From CAYFUF01 sp964346245 (GTDB taxonomy: Bacteria > Bacillota > Clostridia > Tissierellales > Peptoniphilaceae): a DNA stretch of 8,023 bases. The stretch covers positions 1-8,023 of the forward strand of contig CAYFUF010000048.1 of NCBI GenBank assembly GCA_964346245.1, read 5' to 3'. This document shows positions 1 through 6,078 of the stretch, one piece after another. Made by a program: the position numbers and the translations under genes. Below the pieces are notes generated by a model that ran no database searches, was not told where the DNA came from, and was given only the letters and a program-made list of their open reading frames with translations. How positions within the stretch are numbered: position 1 is the stretch's first letter; each line of letters starts with the position of its first letter.

Positions 1-190
1 ATCCGCCTACCTCGCCAATTATGAGGTTGAAGGCAGCCGCTTTAACGACAAAGAGCTGCCCCAAATGACTGCCGACGACTTCTATCAGCTTGCCCTTTGG
101 GCTCAGGATAATCCACACGCCGGCGACCAGCTGGAAGAAGAAGATAAATACGCCTACCAGGTGCTCATTGAGGCCTATATGAGCAACTAA
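1..190 (+). CDS. 3' end of an unrecognised protein gene (partial)
   Basis: The reading frame is open from the left edge (first full codon at base 2) to a TAA stop at 188-190 and gives 62 residues. The peptide is acidic and rich in aromatic residues, with stretches such as LPQMTADDFYQLALWAQDN and a C-terminal VLIEAYMSN. It looks like a soluble, mostly helical C-terminal segment with no membrane span or recognisable catalytic motif. High G/C at third codon positions and a good terminator 17 bases after the stop support a real gene end. The start and most of the protein lie outside the window. I do not recognise the family and assign no function. Confidence 0.7.
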   Translation, partial: SAYLANYEVEGSRFNDKELPQMTADDFYQLALWAQDNPHAGDQLEEEDKYAYQVLIEAYMSN

Positions 191-207
191 CTGCTCGCTG
201 AAATGAG

Positions 208-237
208 GAGGGTCTGTGTTAAGCAGGCCCTCTTTTT
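208..237 (+). terminator. Rho-independent terminator of the left-edge gene
   Basis: GAGGG-T-CTG (208-216) pairs with CAG-G-CCCTC (224-232) around a 7-base loop, with one T-G wobble in the stem. A TTTTT run follows at 233-237. It sits just after the stop at 190, so it most likely ends transcription of the left-edge gene on the plus strand. Confidence 0.8.
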
Positions 238-283
238 GTGCCTGTTTTTGGGACGAGGCTCATGCCTGAGGTTCAAGCTGTGC

Positions 284-316
284 GGCGGTTTCGGCCGCGG
301 GTGCGGCCAAACCGCC
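284..316. repeat. Long GC-rich inverted repeat (hairpin) between two terminators
   Basis: GGCGGTTT (284-291) pairs with AAACCGCC (309-316), and GGCCGC (293-298) pairs with GCGGCC (303-308). The loop is GGGT and a single C is bulged at 292, so the stem has 14 base pairs. Neither strand has a T-run next to it, so it is not a standard terminator. It lies between the left-edge gene's terminator and the ABC operon's terminator. It could be an intergenic palindromic repeat element or an extra transcription barrier; no role can be assigned. Confidence 0.6.
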
Positions 317-320
317 ATGC

Positions 321-352
321 AAAAACCAGAGACCGCTTTAGGCAGTCTCTGG
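321..352 (-). terminator. Terminator of the ABC transporter operon
   Basis: CCAGAGAC (326-333) and GTCTCTGG (345-352) form an 8-bp stem, extended by an inner GC/GC pair after one mismatch. Read on the minus strand the hairpin is followed by TTTTTGC (complement of 321-325 onward), the usual form for a Rho-independent terminator. It lies about 80 bases past the ATPase stop codon, as expected for the end of that operon. Confidence 0.75.
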
Positions 353-430
353 TCTTCACAATCATCTATGGGCTTTGGGAAAGGGGTAGTCTTGTCAATG
401 GCATAACAAAAGCCCATATCGATATCTGAT

Positions 431-1159
431 TTAGTTGTTGTCTTCGGTCTCATCATCAAAGTCCTCGACGTTATCGAAGTCGGAGACGTCCTTCTCCTCC
501 ATCTTACCGTCGACGATCTCGAAGATGCGGTCACAGTATTTGAGCAGGCGGGTGTCGTGGGTAACCATGACGGTGGTCCGCTCGGCTTCTTGGGTCATGT
601 CCTTGAGGAGTTGGACCACTTCCATTGCCCTCTCCGTATCTAGGCTAGCGGTGGGCTCATCGGCGAGGAGGAGCTTGGGGTCGGGATAGAGGGCGCGGCA
701 GATGGCTGCCCGCTGTCTTTCGCCGCCGGATAGGTCGCCGGGATATTGGTCCTTGCGGCGGGTGATGCCGACTTTATCCATCAACTTCTCGGCTTTCTCT
801 TGGTCGTACTTGTCGCCAGTTAGCTTGTCTACTAGTTGGAATTGCTCGGCGATGGTCAAAAAAGGAACGAGGTTGGAGGCCTGGAGGATGAAGCCAATCT
901 CCTGGAAGCGGAGCTGGCTGCGCTCGTCTGGGCTCATGTCGTTTAAATTTTTTCCGTTGAAGAAGATGTCTCCTTCGCTGGGCTCTTGCAGGCCGCCCAT
1001 GATGGTAAGGAGGGTGGATTTGCCTGAGCCGGATGGGCCAACGATGGCAACGAGCTCGCCCGCATTGACGGTAAATGAGGTGCTTTGTAGGGCTTGGATC
1101 TCTTCATCGCCATCTTGGAATGTCTTGCTTACGTTGTCAAATTTCATAATTTCACTCAT
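431..1159 (-). CDS. ABC transporter ATP-binding protein, HrtA/MacB-type (heme-efflux-like)
   Basis: This 242-residue cytoplasmic ATPase powers the membrane permease encoded just upstream. All ABC motifs are present and intact: Walker A GPSGSGKST (41-49), Q-loop glutamine in ILQASN (Q93), signature LSGGERQR (143-150), Walker B LLLADE with catalytic E168, D-loop SLD (172-174) and the H-loop in VTHD (H201). The ATG follows a strong AAGGGGGG ribosome binding site, only 10 bases after the permease stop, so the two are co-transcribed. The ATPase length and order (permease then ATPase, divergent TetR gene) match HrtBA heme exporters of lactic acid bacteria, but other MacB-like exporters share these traits. 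An odd point is the acidic tail from about residue 221 (runs such as DNVEDFDDETEDNN), beyond the usual ABC fold. The ABC call is certain; the heme substrate is inference. Confidence 0.93.
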   Translation of the reverse strand: MSEIMKFDNVSKTFQDGDEEIQALQSTSFTVNAGELVAIVGPSGSGKSTLLTIMGGLQEPSEGDIFFNGKNLNDMSPDERSQLRFQEIGFILQASNLVPFLTIAEQFQLVDKLTGDKYDQEKAEKLMDKVGITRRKDQYPGDLSGGERQRAAICRALYPDPKLLLADEPTASLDTERAMEVVQLLKDMTQEAERTTVMVTHDTRLLKYCDRIFEIVDGKMEEKDVSDFDNVEDFDDETEDNN

Positions 1160-1169
1160 GTTGCCCCCC

Positions 1170-2294
1170 TTAGTCTAAAACTTCTAGTGGATCGACTTTG
1201 GTAACGCCACGGACGGAGAACAGGGCTCCAATGAGCGATGTGACGGCAAAAAGTCCAGCAATGATGGCATAAAAGACGTAGTTTGATCGGAAAGGCACGG
1301 AGCTTGGTAGAACGAATTCCGAGGCTACGGTCAGTAAGAGGCCGGTTAAGCTGCCGATTGTGCTAACCAGTACGGTTTGGATGAGCACTGATTTGGCAAT
1401 GTACTTGTTGGAGATTCCCTGTACTTTCATGATGCCGAAGGTTTGTTTCTTCTGCATGGTGATAATGTACATGAACACGCCCAGCACGATGGTGGCAATC
1501 AGAATGAGAAAGCCGATCATCAGTCCGAAGGTAAGAACTTGGGCAGTGTATCCGGGCAACTCGGAAATAAAGGTATCGATGCTGATGACATCGTAGTTAT
1601 CATCAGTTTCTGGTTGGTTTTCGCCATGAACGAGAATGCCGGCGATGCGCTCAGGCACTTCGAGGGTAGCGGCTGAGGTAACGTCGGGATCAAGGTCATC
1701 ATCTTCTAAAGACTGGAGAAAGCTCATGTTGGTTGCTGAAGCTTGCTGCAAGTCGGTATAGATGACTGGGCTGACATTGTACTTCGCTTCTGCAGTGAAA
1801 CCAACAATCTCATATTCCCGGTCGTTCATGCTGAGCACCAGCGTGTCACCCATTTCTAGCTCATACTCTTCTTTCAAGCTTTGGGAGGCAAGCACTTGGT
1901 CGGCATTCTCTGGTAGGTTACCTTCGATGACTTCGGGGTAGGCTTTGGATTCTTGGTCCATGCCCACGAGCACAAGGTCGATCGTGGAAGCTTCTGCTTC
2001 ATCGCCATTCTTGTAGGCGACTGATCTAGCTAAGTTCAAAGGCGATATATCGTACTGATCAAAATCGTCTAGGACAGATACGTCCATCATGGATGAGGAC
2101 AGGTTCCCATTCGTTCCACTCTTGAGGACGATAGCATCCGCTTCCCACTCTTCTACAGCTGATGTGTTATCTTTTGCAAGCCCATACGCAAGGCCTGTCA
2201 AAAAGAAAACGAGATAGCTGATCAAGATGACTATTCCAATAATCAGCAAGAAGCGGCCCTTGTCTTTCTTCATTTCCTTTATGGCTAAAAACAT
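1170..2294 (-). CDS. ABC transporter permease, FtsX/MacB family, HrtB-like
   Basis: This 374-residue membrane protein is the partner of the downstream ATPase. It has the FtsX/MacB layout: an N-terminal helix (about 14-38), a large external domain (about 40-250), then three helices (about 253-279, 300-327, 339-361). The external domain is rich in Asp and Glu. The start MFLAIKEMKKDKGR followed by a span ending in FFLTGLAYGLA resembles HrtB, the permease of the heme-efflux pump in Lactococcus and Enterococcus. The C-terminal VDPLEVLD is a common ending in this family. The frame stays open up to 2420, but that extension would run into the divergent regulator and its promoter. The ATG at 2294 has an AGGAAGAGAG ribosome binding site and begins with the family's usual N terminus, so I chose it. 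Export of heme or a similar toxic amphiphile is inferred from resemblance and context. Confidence 0.85.
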   Translation of the reverse strand: MFLAIKEMKKDKGRFLLIIGIVILISYLVFFLTGLAYGLAKDNTSAVEEWEADAIVLKSGTNGNLSSSMMDVSVLDDFDQYDISPLNLARSVAYKNGDEAEASTIDLVLVGMDQESKAYPEVIEGNLPENADQVLASQSLKEEYELEMGDTLVLSMNDREYEIVGFTAEAKYNVSPVIYTDLQQASATNMSFLQSLEDDDLDPDVTSAATLEVPERIAGILVHGENQPETDDNYDVISIDTFISELPGYTAQVLTFGLMIGFLILIATIVLGVFMYIITMQKKQTFGIMKVQGISNKYIAKSVLIQTVLVSTIGSLTGLLLTVASEFVLPSSVPFRSNYVFYAIIAGLFAVTSLIGALFSVRGVTKVDPLEVLD

Positions 2295-2319
2295 ATTTTC
2301 TCTCTTCCTATTTGAAGGG

Positions 2320-2348
2320 TATTTAGTGATATGAGACAATGATATCAA
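2320..2348 (-). promoter_or_regulatory. Candidate promoter of the ABC operon with overlapping TetR-type operator
   Basis: On the minus strand TTGATA (2343-2348) and TAAATA (2320-2325) lie 17 bases apart; the -35 box is good and the -10 weak. Between and over them lies the inverted repeat TGATAT (2327-2332), 9-base spacer, ATATCA (2342-2347). A dimeric TetR-type repressor bound there would block the promoter. The sequence pattern is visible; its role as operator is inferred. Confidence 0.4.
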
Positions 2349-2408
2349 ATACAATTTTTTCTGTATATAAAAGAAAAATAATAAGACACAAGAGGAGAGT
2401 TGTCTCAC

Positions 2409-2951
2409 ATGGCTAGTCAAAACTTTGTCCCAGAAGCGATTATGCTAAGCTTTATTCAACTTCTGGAGAAAGAAAAATATGCAGATATCAGCGTCATCCA
2501 CCTTTGTCAGAAGGCTGCGGTAGGTAAGGCCTCCTTCTACCGCTACTTCAACAGTAAAGAGCACCTTTTGATGGAGGTCATCCACTCCTACACCGGCCGC
2601 TGGTTGATCAGCGCCAAAAGCCTAGAAATCAGCACCAGGCATTACAACAACATGACCAAGGAAAACTTCCTTACCCATGTGTACAGCAACCAGTCTTTCT
2701 ACAAGAGCCTCTATGACAACAAGCTCTTCCACTTCCTCAAGCCCTCAATTGAAAAAATTGTCGATGAGCAGCTTCCTGACCCCAAGGCTGCCCCCTATGT
2801 CCTTGCCTGGATGATTGGCGGTCTGCTGAGCTTCGTCGAGGAGTGGGTTGCCCAAGATTTTCGCGAGGACCCGGATGAGATTGACCGCCTTTTGCAAGAA
2901 TATCTGGAAGATCTGGAAAAGCGGAAGTTAGCCAGTAAGCGCAGGGTGTGA
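2409..2951 (+). CDS. TetR/AcrR-family transcriptional regulator
   Basis: About 181 residues. The N-terminal helix-turn-helix region reads ISVIHLCQKAAVGKASFYRYFNSKEHLL in two overlapping parts: an ISVIHLCQKAAVG recognition unit, then the family's hallmark SFYRYFNSKEHLL. The remaining roughly 120 residues are helical and would form the ligand-binding and dimer domain, as in other TetR proteins. The gene is divergent from the ABC permease with about 115 bases between them, the classic arrangement for a local repressor of an efflux operon. By analogy with HrtR and FhtR it would release DNA when it binds heme or another ligand; no ligand residue can be named here. Start choice: a TTG at 2400 is also possible, but it sits only 2 bases after AGGAG (2393-2397). 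The ATG at 2409 has 11 bases of spacing and is preferred. Codon use is GC-rich like the outer genes. Confidence 0.85.
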   Translation: MASQNFVPEAIMLSFIQLLEKEKYADISVIHLCQKAAVGKASFYRYFNSKEHLLMEVIHSYTGRWLISAKSLEISTRHYNNMTKENFLTHVYSNQSFYKSLYDNKLFHFLKPSIEKIVDEQLPDPKAAPYVLAWMIGGLLSFVEEWVAQDFREDPDEIDRLLQEYLEDLEKRKLASKRRV

Positions 2952-2989
2952 AAAAGTCCTAAGGACGTAGAGAAGGCGAAAAAAGAGGC

Positions 2990-3018
2990 AAATGAAAAGG
3001 GCCATGCATGGCCCTAAA
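2990..3018 (-). terminator. Terminator of the small membrane-protein gene
   Basis: AGGGCCATGCATGGCCCT (2998-3015) is a perfect 18-base palindrome, giving a stem of about 7 pairs with a 4-base loop. Read on the minus strand it is followed by TTTTC, fitting termination of the gene ending at 3024. On the plus strand it has no T-run, but it may still help stop readthrough from the regulator gene ending at 2951. Confidence 0.65.
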
Positions 3019-3023
3019 ACCTT

Positions 3024-3434
3024 CTATCTCCCTTTTCGCCCCAAGCTTCGGGCAAGGCTAATGATAAAGGGCAAAACAATGAATACCCCTATCCAAATAA
3101 AGAACCCGTAATGTTTGTGAAGTTCGTAGATTACTTGGGGACTCATGCCGTCCGTTATCTTTTTCATGTTCATTGTCCGAATCATCTCGCCTATAAAGTG
3201 CCCCGCCACCAGACCGACGACGTTAGCAATCGTGCCATAGTAACCCTGGTCGATCTTGCCCGTGAGGGTGGTAAAGATAACCGCAAAAGCGACCACAAAA
3301 TAGACAGCGGTATTGTGGCCAATCCACCCGAATAGATAGTAGTCGCCAAACATACTGGTCGTGATGACATAAACGGCGATGAAGATGACCGCTTGTATCA
3401 GAGCGTGTATGTACTTGCTCTTAGATTTTGTCAT
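3024..3434 (-). CDS. Small integral membrane protein, function unknown
   Basis: This 136-residue hydrophobic protein has four likely membrane helices (about 8-28, 42-57, 64-84 and 108-128) between a Lys-rich N terminus (MTKSKSKY) and a basic C terminus (LARSLGRKGR). A polar loop between helices 3 and 4 contains charged and aromatic residues (IRTMNMKKITDG and YELHKHYGFF). Gly-His pairs occur at WIGHN and VAGHFIG. I do not recognise the family. The ATG has an excellent TAAGGAGG ribosome binding site 5 bases upstream and its own promoter, and the gene ends at its own terminator, so it is probably a single-gene unit. Nothing next to it indicates a job. Confidence 0.75.
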   Translation of the reverse strand: MTKSKSKYIHALIQAVIFIAVYVITTSMFGDYYLFGWIGHNTAVYFVVAFAVIFTTLTGKIDQGYYGTIANVVGLVAGHFIGEMIRTMNMKKITDGMSPQVIYELHKHYGFFIWIGVFIVLPFIISLARSLGRKGR

Positions 3435-3439
3435 GGTTG

Positions 3440-3471
3440 CCTCCTTAGTTAAACTTTCTTTACTTATTATA
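3440..3471 (-). promoter_or_regulatory. -10 box and ribosome binding site of the small membrane-protein gene
   Basis: On the minus strand a perfect TATAAT (complement of 3466-3471) lies about 30 bases upstream of the ATG at 3434. A weak -35 (TTGTAG) sits 17 bases further up. TAAGGAGG (complement of 3440-3447) is the ribosome binding site. The same AT-rich patch also offers TATACT (3468-3473) on the plus strand, so it may fire in both directions. Confidence 0.55.
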
Positions 3472-3480
3472 CTTATAGAC

Positions 3481-3690
3481 AGGCCTACCTACAAATTGGG
3501 ACGGACCTGTTTCTTCCCTCTTTGGTGGTAAGCTAGGCGTCACCTTCATCAGGGAAAAGGTGAGAGAAGAAAGGATCTAGCAAGTAACTTCAAGTGACAG
3601 CTTTATAAAACATAACCCCCTCAAGTGGACCGCTAGGTCCGCTTGAGGGGGTTTCTTGTTGGGGATGCCCAACATCCCATGGCCCTACTC
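3481..3690 (+). promoter_or_regulatory. Gene-free stretch with hairpins; possible structured leader RNA of unrecognised class
   Basis: No convincing coding frame is seen in this interval. A plus-strand transcript starting near 3480 (TATACT at 3468-3473) would contain a hairpin TCACCTT (3540-3546)/AAGGTGA (3557-3563) and then the strong terminator at 3614-3653. A 7-base segment CGGACCT (3502-3508) is exactly complementary to AGGTCCG (3635-3641) in the terminator's 3' arm, so it could compete as an antiterminator. Just after the T-run, GTTGGG/CCCAAC (3658-3673) and GGGATG/CATCCC (3662-3678) form two mutually exclusive hairpins. Before the inner module was inserted, this leader would have preceded the small membrane-protein gene now at 7442. 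No known riboswitch or T-box consensus is met convincingly, so regulation is only a suggestion. Confidence 0.3.
3614..3656. terminator. Very strong terminator, probably working in both directions
   Basis: AACCCCCTCAAG (3614-3625) pairs with CTTGAGGGGGTT (3642-3653), T-G wobbles at 3626/3641, and GGACC (3627-3631) pairs with GGTCC (3636-3640) around a GCTA loop. This gives 17 Watson-Crick pairs plus the wobble. On the plus strand TTTCTT follows. On the minus strand TTATGTTTT follows, so it can also end the operon of the transporter gene that stops at 3743. Confidence 0.75.
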
Positions 3691-3744
3691 TAATAAATCA
3701 TTTATTGAATTTTTACAGGTAGGGGGACGTGGGGCATGGTCCTT
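3691..3744 (+). repeat. Left copy of a 54-bp direct repeat bounding the inner module
   Basis: These 54 bases recur at 7397-7450 with 52 identities; the differences are G/A at 3725/7431 and T/C at 3740/7446. The copy starts with a palindrome, AATAAAT-C-ATTTATT (3692-3706), and ends with ATGGTCCTT, the counterpart of the first three codons of the gene at 7442. The stop codon of the transporter gene (3743-3745) overlaps its right end. The repeats bracket exactly the transporter, enzyme and regulator genes, as attachment-site or duplicated-target sequences would. Confidence 0.9.
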
Positions 3745-5023
3745 ATCCAAAGAATGTATCGATAAAGCTTGGAATCTGCTTGCTGAGTGCTGAAACAGTC
3801 AAAACTAGGACGAAGAGATAGCTAACAATCATGGCGATTTGAAGCGCTATAGGTCGTTTCGTTCCCTTGTTGACATCCTTGTTAAGGATAAGTAGGCACA
3901 TGAAGAATCCAGCTACTGGGGTTGCAATAGAAGTACAGATATTTGCAATTAATATCAGCTGTGTTGGTGATCCGTTATACATAAAGGCGATGGCTACACC
4001 AATTATCAATACTATGATTGAACCTCTTTGAATGCTTGGATGCGACAATGCGGTAGGTCTATCCAAACCCGCATTTAACAGAACCACTGTACGTTGAGTG
4101 TTTCCTAGTAAACTGGAATATGCTGCTGCCAAGAGAGCGATACCCATCACGTAGCGGGCTGCTTGCCCCATCACAGGGACGAGCATTTCGCCAAGTTCTT
4201 GTGGCGTCTTTATCGTGAGGCCTTGAGGATGTAGTACGATTGCACCAACTAACATTATTGAGCTAGTTATAATGATTACGGTAATGATGTGAATAATCGC
4301 ATCTGCTTTTATAGTTCGGTTGAACAGGTCTTCTTTCTTCCACTTCTTCTCTAGACCTAAATATGTACCATAGATACCTGTTGTAACCGCTGCATTAGTA
4401 CTGATGAACCCAAGTGCGGTTCCAAGACTGCCTTCTGGGAAACTAAACCCTGTTAGACCTTTAGCTGCTTTACCAATTTCTGGACCCCCTGATCCAAATA
4501 GGGTAATAACAAATGCGGCTACCATAGCTAGAACAAGAATAGATACTATTCGTTCCAGTTTAGAGTAGACGTCTTTTGATAGATAGATAAACAGTAGCAG
4601 AACAATCATTATTAAGGCACCAAGTTTCCAGTCTAATCCAAATAGAAGATTGACACCCGCACCTGTGCCTGAAACATTACCTATGGTAAAGAACATACAG
4701 GCAATGAACAGAGCAATACCTACGAAACTAGATGCAATGCCGCCGTAATAATGGCGAATAGCATGCAGTATAGGTTTTCCCGTCAAAAGGCTAATGCGAT
4801 TTGCAGTTAAAACAAATGTAACACCCATGAAAGCAATACCTAAGAACAACCATAGTAGGCTATACTCAAATCTTGCGCCAATCATAGCTGCTGTCGTAAT
4901 GGCCCCAGGTCCAATGACGATTCCTGTGAGGATCATTCCAGGCCCTATTCGTTTCAGTAATTCCCTAACAGGCAACTTCTGGACGGAATCCTCGTAATAT
5001 TTTGCTTGATTTTGTTTTTCCAT
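3743..5023 (-). CDS. Nramp-family (LeuT-fold) transporter lacking the metal-binding motifs
   Basis: This 426-residue membrane protein has about 11 helices and the Nramp start: IGPGM (26-30) then, after the usual 8-residue gap, the helix-1 unwound motif. In metal-transporting Nramp/MntH proteins that motif is DPGN; here it is GPGA (38-41), losing the Asp and Asn metal ligands. The helix-6 MPHN motif aligns with about A212-V213-T214-T215 inside STNAAVTTG, losing the Met ligand and the conserved His. Divalent-metal transport is therefore doubtful. Small side chains at both sites leave room for an organic substrate, as in other LeuT-fold carriers. The ATG has an AAAGGG ribosome binding site 6 bases upstream. 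It lies 49 bases after the aldolase-like gene in the same direction, so the two form an operon and probably share a substrate. AT-rich codon use differs from the outer genes. Family assignment is firm; substrate unknown. Confidence 0.85.
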   Translation of the reverse strand: MEKQNQAKYYEDSVQKLPVRELLKRIGPGMILTGIVIGPGAITTAAMIGARFEYSLLWLFLGIAFMGVTFVLTANRISLLTGKPILHAIRHYYGGIASSFVGIALFIACMFFTIGNVSGTGAGVNLLFGLDWKLGALIMIVLLLFIYLSKDVYSKLERIVSILVLAMVAAFVITLFGSGGPEIGKAAKGLTGFSFPEGSLGTALGFISTNAAVTTGIYGTYLGLEKKWKKEDLFNRTIKADAIIHIITVIIITSSIMLVGAIVLHPQGLTIKTPQELGEMLVPVMGQAARYVMGIALLAAAYSSLLGNTQRTVVLLNAGLDRPTALSHPSIQRGSIIVLIIGVAIAFMYNGSPTQLILIANICTSIATPVAGFFMCLLILNKDVNKGTKRPIALQIAMIVSYLFVLVLTVSALSKQIPSFIDTFFG

Positions 5024-5042
5024 GAGATTCCCTTTCGCAAAT

Positions 5043-5064
5043 ACCTGGGTGTTTCCACCCAGGT
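5043..5064 (-). promoter_or_regulatory. Perfect hairpin with a GAAA tetraloop between the two operon genes
   Basis: ACCTGGGTG (5043-5051) and CACCCAGGT (5056-5064) form a perfect 9-bp stem. In the minus-strand RNA the loop reads GAAA, a stable GNRA tetraloop. There is no T-run after it, so it is not a normal terminator. Sitting between the enzyme stop (5073) and the transporter's ribosome binding site, it may protect the upstream message end or lower transporter expression. Confidence 0.6.
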
Positions 5065-5072
5065 GTCATAAA

Positions 5073-6020
5073 CTATACTAGATTTACTTTTGATACGCCA
5101 GAATCCTTAACGCCTTTTCTTACGTATTCTAATTCTTCATCGGATAAAGGAAGCACAGGTTTTTTCATCAATGCATTAGAGAAGATTCCTCTTTCTACCA
5201 TTGCCTGCTTTAAGCGTGCGTGTGCCTCACCTGTAGGTTGCCCAACACCGTAAACTGCTAAGGACATAGGATGAATACGATCGGTGTATTCTAGTAATTT
5301 TGTAAGGTCGCGATCTTGGTATGCTTTGAAAGCGCCTAAGATCAATTCTGGAACGCAACCAGCAAAACCTAGGATAGTGCCGTCCATACCTGGTAGCAAT
5401 GAAGAAACATAGGCTTCATCATAGCAAGTGAGGAGCTTGACGTGTGGAATTTCTTTGCGGAGCGTACGTACATCTCTCTCATACTTAGGAGGAATGCGGG
5501 TACCTTGCTTAATCGCTTTGATTTGTGGAATTTCTTTACCCATCTTGACAAGTGTTTCTGTCTCAATATGAGCAAGTGAAGTTGCGGGATATAGGTGAAC
5601 AATGATATCGATGTCAGCACCGTTAGCAACGTCTTGGTAGAACTCAAATGCTGATTGTTGCTTCATGCTGAAACGTAGCCAGATGTGCGGAGGCATTAGC
5701 ATGATGCCGTCAGCGCCAGCTTCCTTTTGTCTCTTTGCTTCTTCAATAGCAACCTCTGTGCAGTCAGAGCTAACACCTGATACGATCGTCATACGATCGC
5801 CAACTTCATCTGCTACAATTGAAGTAAGTTTAACTCTCATGTCTTGAGGAATGGAGGTGATTTCGCCGGTATGGCCATTAACAACAAGCCCATCCATACC
5901 TTCAAAATCCGCAAGCCAGTTTACATATGCACGTAACTCTTTTTCATTAACAGTTCCATCTTCATTCCATGGGATTGAAATCGCAGGGAATACGGTATCG
6001 TACTTTTTCACTTTGGTCAT
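5073..6020 (-). CDS. Dihydrodipicolinate synthase / N-acetylneuraminate lyase superfamily protein (aldolase-type), substrate unknown
   Basis: This 315-residue cytoplasmic protein has the length and TIM-barrel pattern of the DapA/NanA class I aldolase superfamily. Visible landmarks are FPAISIPWNEDGTVN near the start, GHTGE (49-53) in place of GTTGE or GSTGE, and the Schiff-base lysine K171 in IKAIKQG. It is probably not a true DapA. The YNVPSR segment that carries the DapA catalytic Tyr and substrate-binding Arg is here HLYPAT (142-147): the Tyr position is H142, a Tyr sits two residues later (Y144), and the Arg is replaced by Thr. The paired tyrosines after the fifth strand are also missing (MPPHIW). 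It should form an imine with a keto-acid and then cleave, condense or dehydrate it. AAGGAG (complement of 6027-6032) precedes the ATG. It is the first gene of an operon with the transporter and divergent from a LacI-type regulator, typical of a catabolic unit. Confidence 0.85.
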   Translation of the reverse strand: MTKVKKYDTVFPAISIPWNEDGTVNEKELRAYVNWLADFEGMDGLVVNGHTGEITSIPQDMRVKLTSIVADEVGDRMTIVSGVSSDCTEVAIEEAKRQKEAGADGIMLMPPHIWLRFSMKQQSAFEFYQDVANGADIDIIVHLYPATSLAHIETETLVKMGKEIPQIKAIKQGTRIPPKYERDVRTLRKEIPHVKLLTCYDEAYVSSLLPGMDGTILGFAGCVPELILGAFKAYQDRDLTKLLEYTDRIHPMSLAVYGVGQPTGEAHARLKQAMVERGIFSNALMKKPVLPLSDEELEYVRKGVKDSGVSKVNLV

Positions 6021-6078
6021 TTTTGTCTCCTTATTCTGGTTTATGTAGGTTCTACAACTGATTAATCTTTACAAGCAA

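Noticed and set aside
702..1178. Long plus-strand frame of 158 codons opposite the ATPase gene
   Set aside because: It is the antisense shadow of a gene with all ABC motifs intact; the peptide is Ser/Arg/Pro-rich with no ribosome binding site or family likeness. Similar shadows at 187-534, 435-689, 5369-5647, 6403-6687 and 6548-6844 were dropped for the same reason.
2295..2420. Extended start for the ABC permease at 2420
   Set aside because: It would run through the divergent promoter region and into the TetR gene, adds a non-family N terminus, and the ATG at 2294 has a ribosome binding site and the expected HrtB-like beginning.
3600..3660. T-box riboswitch signature, because the terminator contains GTGGACCGC close to the T-box core TGGNACCGCG
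   Set aside because: One core base is missing, the match lies within a fully paired stem, and no Stem I motifs or specifier-like region could be recognised in the 130 bases upstream.
3665..3793. Small 42-codon plus-strand frame running through the left repeat (MPNIPWPYSNKSFIEF...)
   Set aside because: No ribosome binding site, it runs antisense into the transporter gene's end, and both base differences between the repeat copies change the amino acid, giving no sign of protein-level selection.
3743..6020. Reading the operon as manganese uptake plus lysine biosynthesis (MntH and DapA)
   Set aside because: The metal-ligand motifs of the transporter and the key Tyr/Arg positions of DapA are absent, and control by a LacI-type protein suits neither function.
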